DNA of 22,461 nt from JAQVQN01 sp964428885 (GTDB taxonomy: Bacteria; Verrucomicrobiota; Kiritimatiellia; RFP12; UBA1067): assembly GCA_964428885.1 (NCBI GenBank), contig CAYRZP010000018.1:1-22461 (forward strand), written 5' to 3'. Below are positions 20,639-22,461 of this stretch, piece by piece (within the stretch, counting starts at the first letter, position 1; every line of letters starts with the position of its first letter). Below the pieces are notes generated by a model, which was not told the origin of the DNA, searched no databases, and saw nothing but the letters and a program-made list of their open reading frames with translations. The position numbers and the translations under genes were made by a program.

Positions 20639-22461
20639 TTAGTTCTCGTTGGAGTGCAGGCCGCCGGAGCCCGCGCCGAACTCGACGTTGGCGCGCTCGG
20701 GGTCTGTCGGCAGGGCCTTGGAGCAGCTCCAGACGCAGGCGCCGCAGTGTACGCACTTCTCGCGGTCGAACTCCGGCGGCGCGCCATCCTCGCCGGGCAT
20801 CAGGGCCTGGGCCGAGCAGATCTCGATACAGGTGCGCTCTTTGCAGTCCGCGCAGAGCGCGGTATCGGCGAAGGTCACGTGGTCGGCGAACCCGGCCGCG
20901 GCCTGTACCTTGCCGCCCTTCAAGAGCACGTCCTGGTGCGACATCAGCAGCGTCCCGTCGAATGGGATCTCAGGCCAGCCCGCCAGCCGCATCAGGGTGT
21001 CGTGCAGCGGCTGCCTGGCCTTTGCGCAGGCGCCGACCGCCTCGGCCAGCTTCTCGGGCGCGATGCGGCCGGCGTAATAACTCTCGAGCGTCGGTATGCG
21101 CCGCGACGGCGGGCAGGATTCGACCGCGAGGTTGAGCGTACCGTTGGTCATGCCGGTCATGCCTGTGCCCATCATGCCGAGCATGAAACCTTTGTTGAAG
21201 CCGTCGCGCGCCTTTCTGGCGGCCTGCAGCTCGGCGTCGAGCTTGTCCGCGCGGCGGCGCTTGACATAGGCGGAGGTCAGCGCCGCCTTGGTGAAGGGCT
21301 CGTCTTTTTCTAGCAGGTTAATCACGCCCTCGGCCAGCAGCACGCCGCTGCGCCAGGCCTCGTCCACGCCGGAGTTGGTCAGCACGTTGGTCGAGCCGGA
21401 CCCCTCGCCGATGCGCGCGTAGCCGTCGCCGGCCAGATAAGGCTCGCCGCGCATGCCGGACTCCTGCAGGGACTTAGCTCCCCAAGAGCGCAGGGTGCCG
21501 CCTTCGATATGGCGCCACAGGTAGGGATGGCGCATCCAGTGCTGCAAGTAGGTGTAGCTGGTGCGCACCGGCGAATCGAACCAGGACGGCACGAAGATGC
21601 CGAGCGAGGCGGTGCGGTCGGGATAGACGTATAGGAACCCGAAGATTTCAGGTTCGGGATAACCCAGTGTGTGTATGACCGTGCCGGCTTGCAGTCCGCA
21701 GGCGGCAGGCAGCTCGACCACAGCCTTCATGCCCACGGCCCAGTCGTGCTGGTGGTGGCCTTGCGGCAGGCCGAAATGGCGGTCGAGCTTACGGCCGACC
21801 GCGCCGACCGGGCCGTCGCCTACCACGGTCAGGCGCGCGCGCACGTCCATGCCGGGCATGTAGGCCGCCGGGTCGGGATTGCCTTTCTTGTCCACGCCCT
21901 GGTCCGCCAGCCGCACGCCGACAACACGGTCGCCCTCCAGCAGCGGGGCGCTGACCGGCGTGCCCGGCCAGATCTGCGCCAGGCCGGATCCCATCAGGCG
22001 CGCGCCGCACCAGGACATGAAATTTCCCATGGACATTACCAGCCCGTGTTCCTTGCGCAAGAAGGGAGGTGTCCACGGCAGTTCCGTGGCGCAAGGCGCC
22101 TTGCGCATGGCGAACCGGCCGTATTTGAAGACGCCGTCCATGAACCGCGTGCCCGCGCTGCGGCGGCTCGCGCCCGCAGTGTCAAAGAGGTAGGCAACCG
22201 ACTCGTGCCCGACCTCCGCCGCGTTCGGGATCTCCTTCGCCAGATCCAGATCCGGGAACGAGGCGCGGATGTGGCGGCCTTTGGTGACGATGCCGGAGAC
22301 GCCGAAGCCGATGTCGTCCGCCCGTTCGTAACATAGGATCTGCAGCGGCATGCCCGGCATGACCTTGCTTTCAAAGGCCGGCGTCCCGTCGGGATTCAGC
22401 ATCGCGCCGGTCAGGGTGGTCAGAAAACCGGCGGTGGCCGGGCCGAAGCCCACGCACACGA
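20639..22461 (-). CDS. ETF-quinone oxidoreductase-like FAD/iron-sulfur protein (5' partial)
   Basis: At least 606 residues; the N-terminus lies beyond the right edge, since the visible start (CVGFGPATAGFLTTL) is already inside the FAD-binding GxGxxxAG Rossmann motif. The body (FPDLDLAKEIPNAAE, LTVVGDGPVGAVGRKLD, the late GDGYARIGEGSGSTNV motif and AWRSGVLLAEGV) resembles the geranylgeranyl-reductase/FixC/ETF-QO family of flavoproteins. The C-terminus has two cysteine sets: C536-x2-C539-x4-C544-x3-C548 and C569-x2-C572-x2-C575-x3-C579 (numbering of the visible part), enough for two [4Fe-4S] clusters, whereas classical ETF-QO has one. A role in moving electrons between ETF or a dehydrogenase and quinone is inferred. 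The gene is on the minus strand and no etf genes are visible. Confidence 0.72.
   Translation of the reverse strand, partial: VCVGFGPATAGFLTTLTGAMLNPDGTPAFESKVMPGMPLQILCYERADDIGFGVSGIVTKGRHIRASFPDLDLAKEIPNAAEVGHESVAYLFDTAGASRRSAGTRFMDGVFKYGRFAMRKAPCATELPWTPPFLRKEHGLVMSMGNFMSWCGARLMGSGLAQIWPGTPVSAPLLEGDRVVGVRLADQGVDKKGNPDPAAYMPGMDVRARLTVVGDGPVGAVGRKLDRHFGLPQGHHQHDWAVGMKAVVELPAACGLQAGTVIHTLGYPEPEIFGFLYVYPDRTASLGIFVPSWFDSPVRTSYTYLQHWMRHPYLWRHIEGGTLRSWGAKSLQESGMRGEPYLAGDGYARIGEGSGSTNVLTNSGVDEAWRSGVLLAEGVINLLEKDEPFTKAALTSAYVKRRRADKLDAELQAARKARDGFNKGFMLGMMGTGMTGMTNGTLNLAVESCPPSRRIPTLESYYAGRIAPEKLAEAVGACAKARQPLHDTLMRLAGWPEIPFDGTLLMSHQDVLLKGGKVQAAAGFADHVTFADTALCADCKERTCIEICSAQALMPGEDGAPPEFDREKCVHCGACVWSCSKALPTDPERANVEFGAGSGGLHSNEN

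Overview
This is a GC-rich (high-GC third positions, many GCG/CGC codons) Gram-negative bacterial contig with one scaffolding gap: 100 N at 15426-15525. Gene content points to the PVC superphylum (Kiritimatiellota, Lentisphaerota or Verrucomicrobiota), possibly an uncultured member. The pointers are a DUF1080 protein, a DUF2723-plus-TPR protein, an EF-G-like GTPase, a secreted carbohydrate-binding-like protein beside an O-antigen-ligase-like protein, and palindromic intergenic repeats. The phylum is an inference; no rRNA or other phylogenetic marker is present. No tRNA, rRNA, insertion sequence or CRISPR array was seen.

Layout. Positions 1-2100 hold an ABC-transport auxiliary lipoprotein (probably the tail of an Mla/Pqi-type operon), a converging TRL-family lipoprotein, a 420-bp intergenic stretch full of short repeats and palindromes, and a small DMT-family membrane protein. 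Positions 2101-5749 form a likely three-gene envelope operon: secreted beta-sandwich protein, O-antigen-ligase-like membrane protein, and a two-domain acyltransferase resembling the ornithine-lipid enzyme OlsF. Its promoter puts the expected transcription start on the first base of the start codon, so the mRNA is probably leaderless.

Positions 5783-5903 hold a palindromic repeat unit. Positions 5920-11040 are a compact hoxF-hoxU-hoxY-hoxH-hoxW operon for a cytoplasmic NAD-linked [NiFe] hydrogenase (group 3d) plus the protease that matures its large subunit. HoxF/HoxU form the NADH-oxidising diaphorase and HoxY/HoxH the hydrogen-activating module, so the complex can exchange electrons between NADH and H2/protons. 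The hyp genes for the Ni-Fe site are not in the window.

Positions 11133-14405 encode a 1090-residue DUF2723/TPR membrane protein whose stop codon overlaps that of the converging trmB. trmB is translationally coupled to a YbgC-like thioesterase that is cut by the N gap. Right of the gap is a Tol/Exb-type energy-transduction operon (tolQ/exbB-like fragment, tolR/exbD-like, tonB/tolA-like), then a secreted DUF1080 protein. On the minus strand follow a divergent EF-G-like GTPase, a second palindrome-rich intergenic region related to the one at 5783-5903, and an ETF-quinone-oxidoreductase-like flavoprotein running off the right edge.

The most unusual signals are the shared palindromic repeat family, the leaderless promoter, the degenerate catalytic motifs of the EF-G-like protein, the altered HX5D motif of the acyltransferase, and the decayed [2Fe-2S] site in the HoxE-like part of HoxF. 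No clearly undescribed multi-gene system was found.
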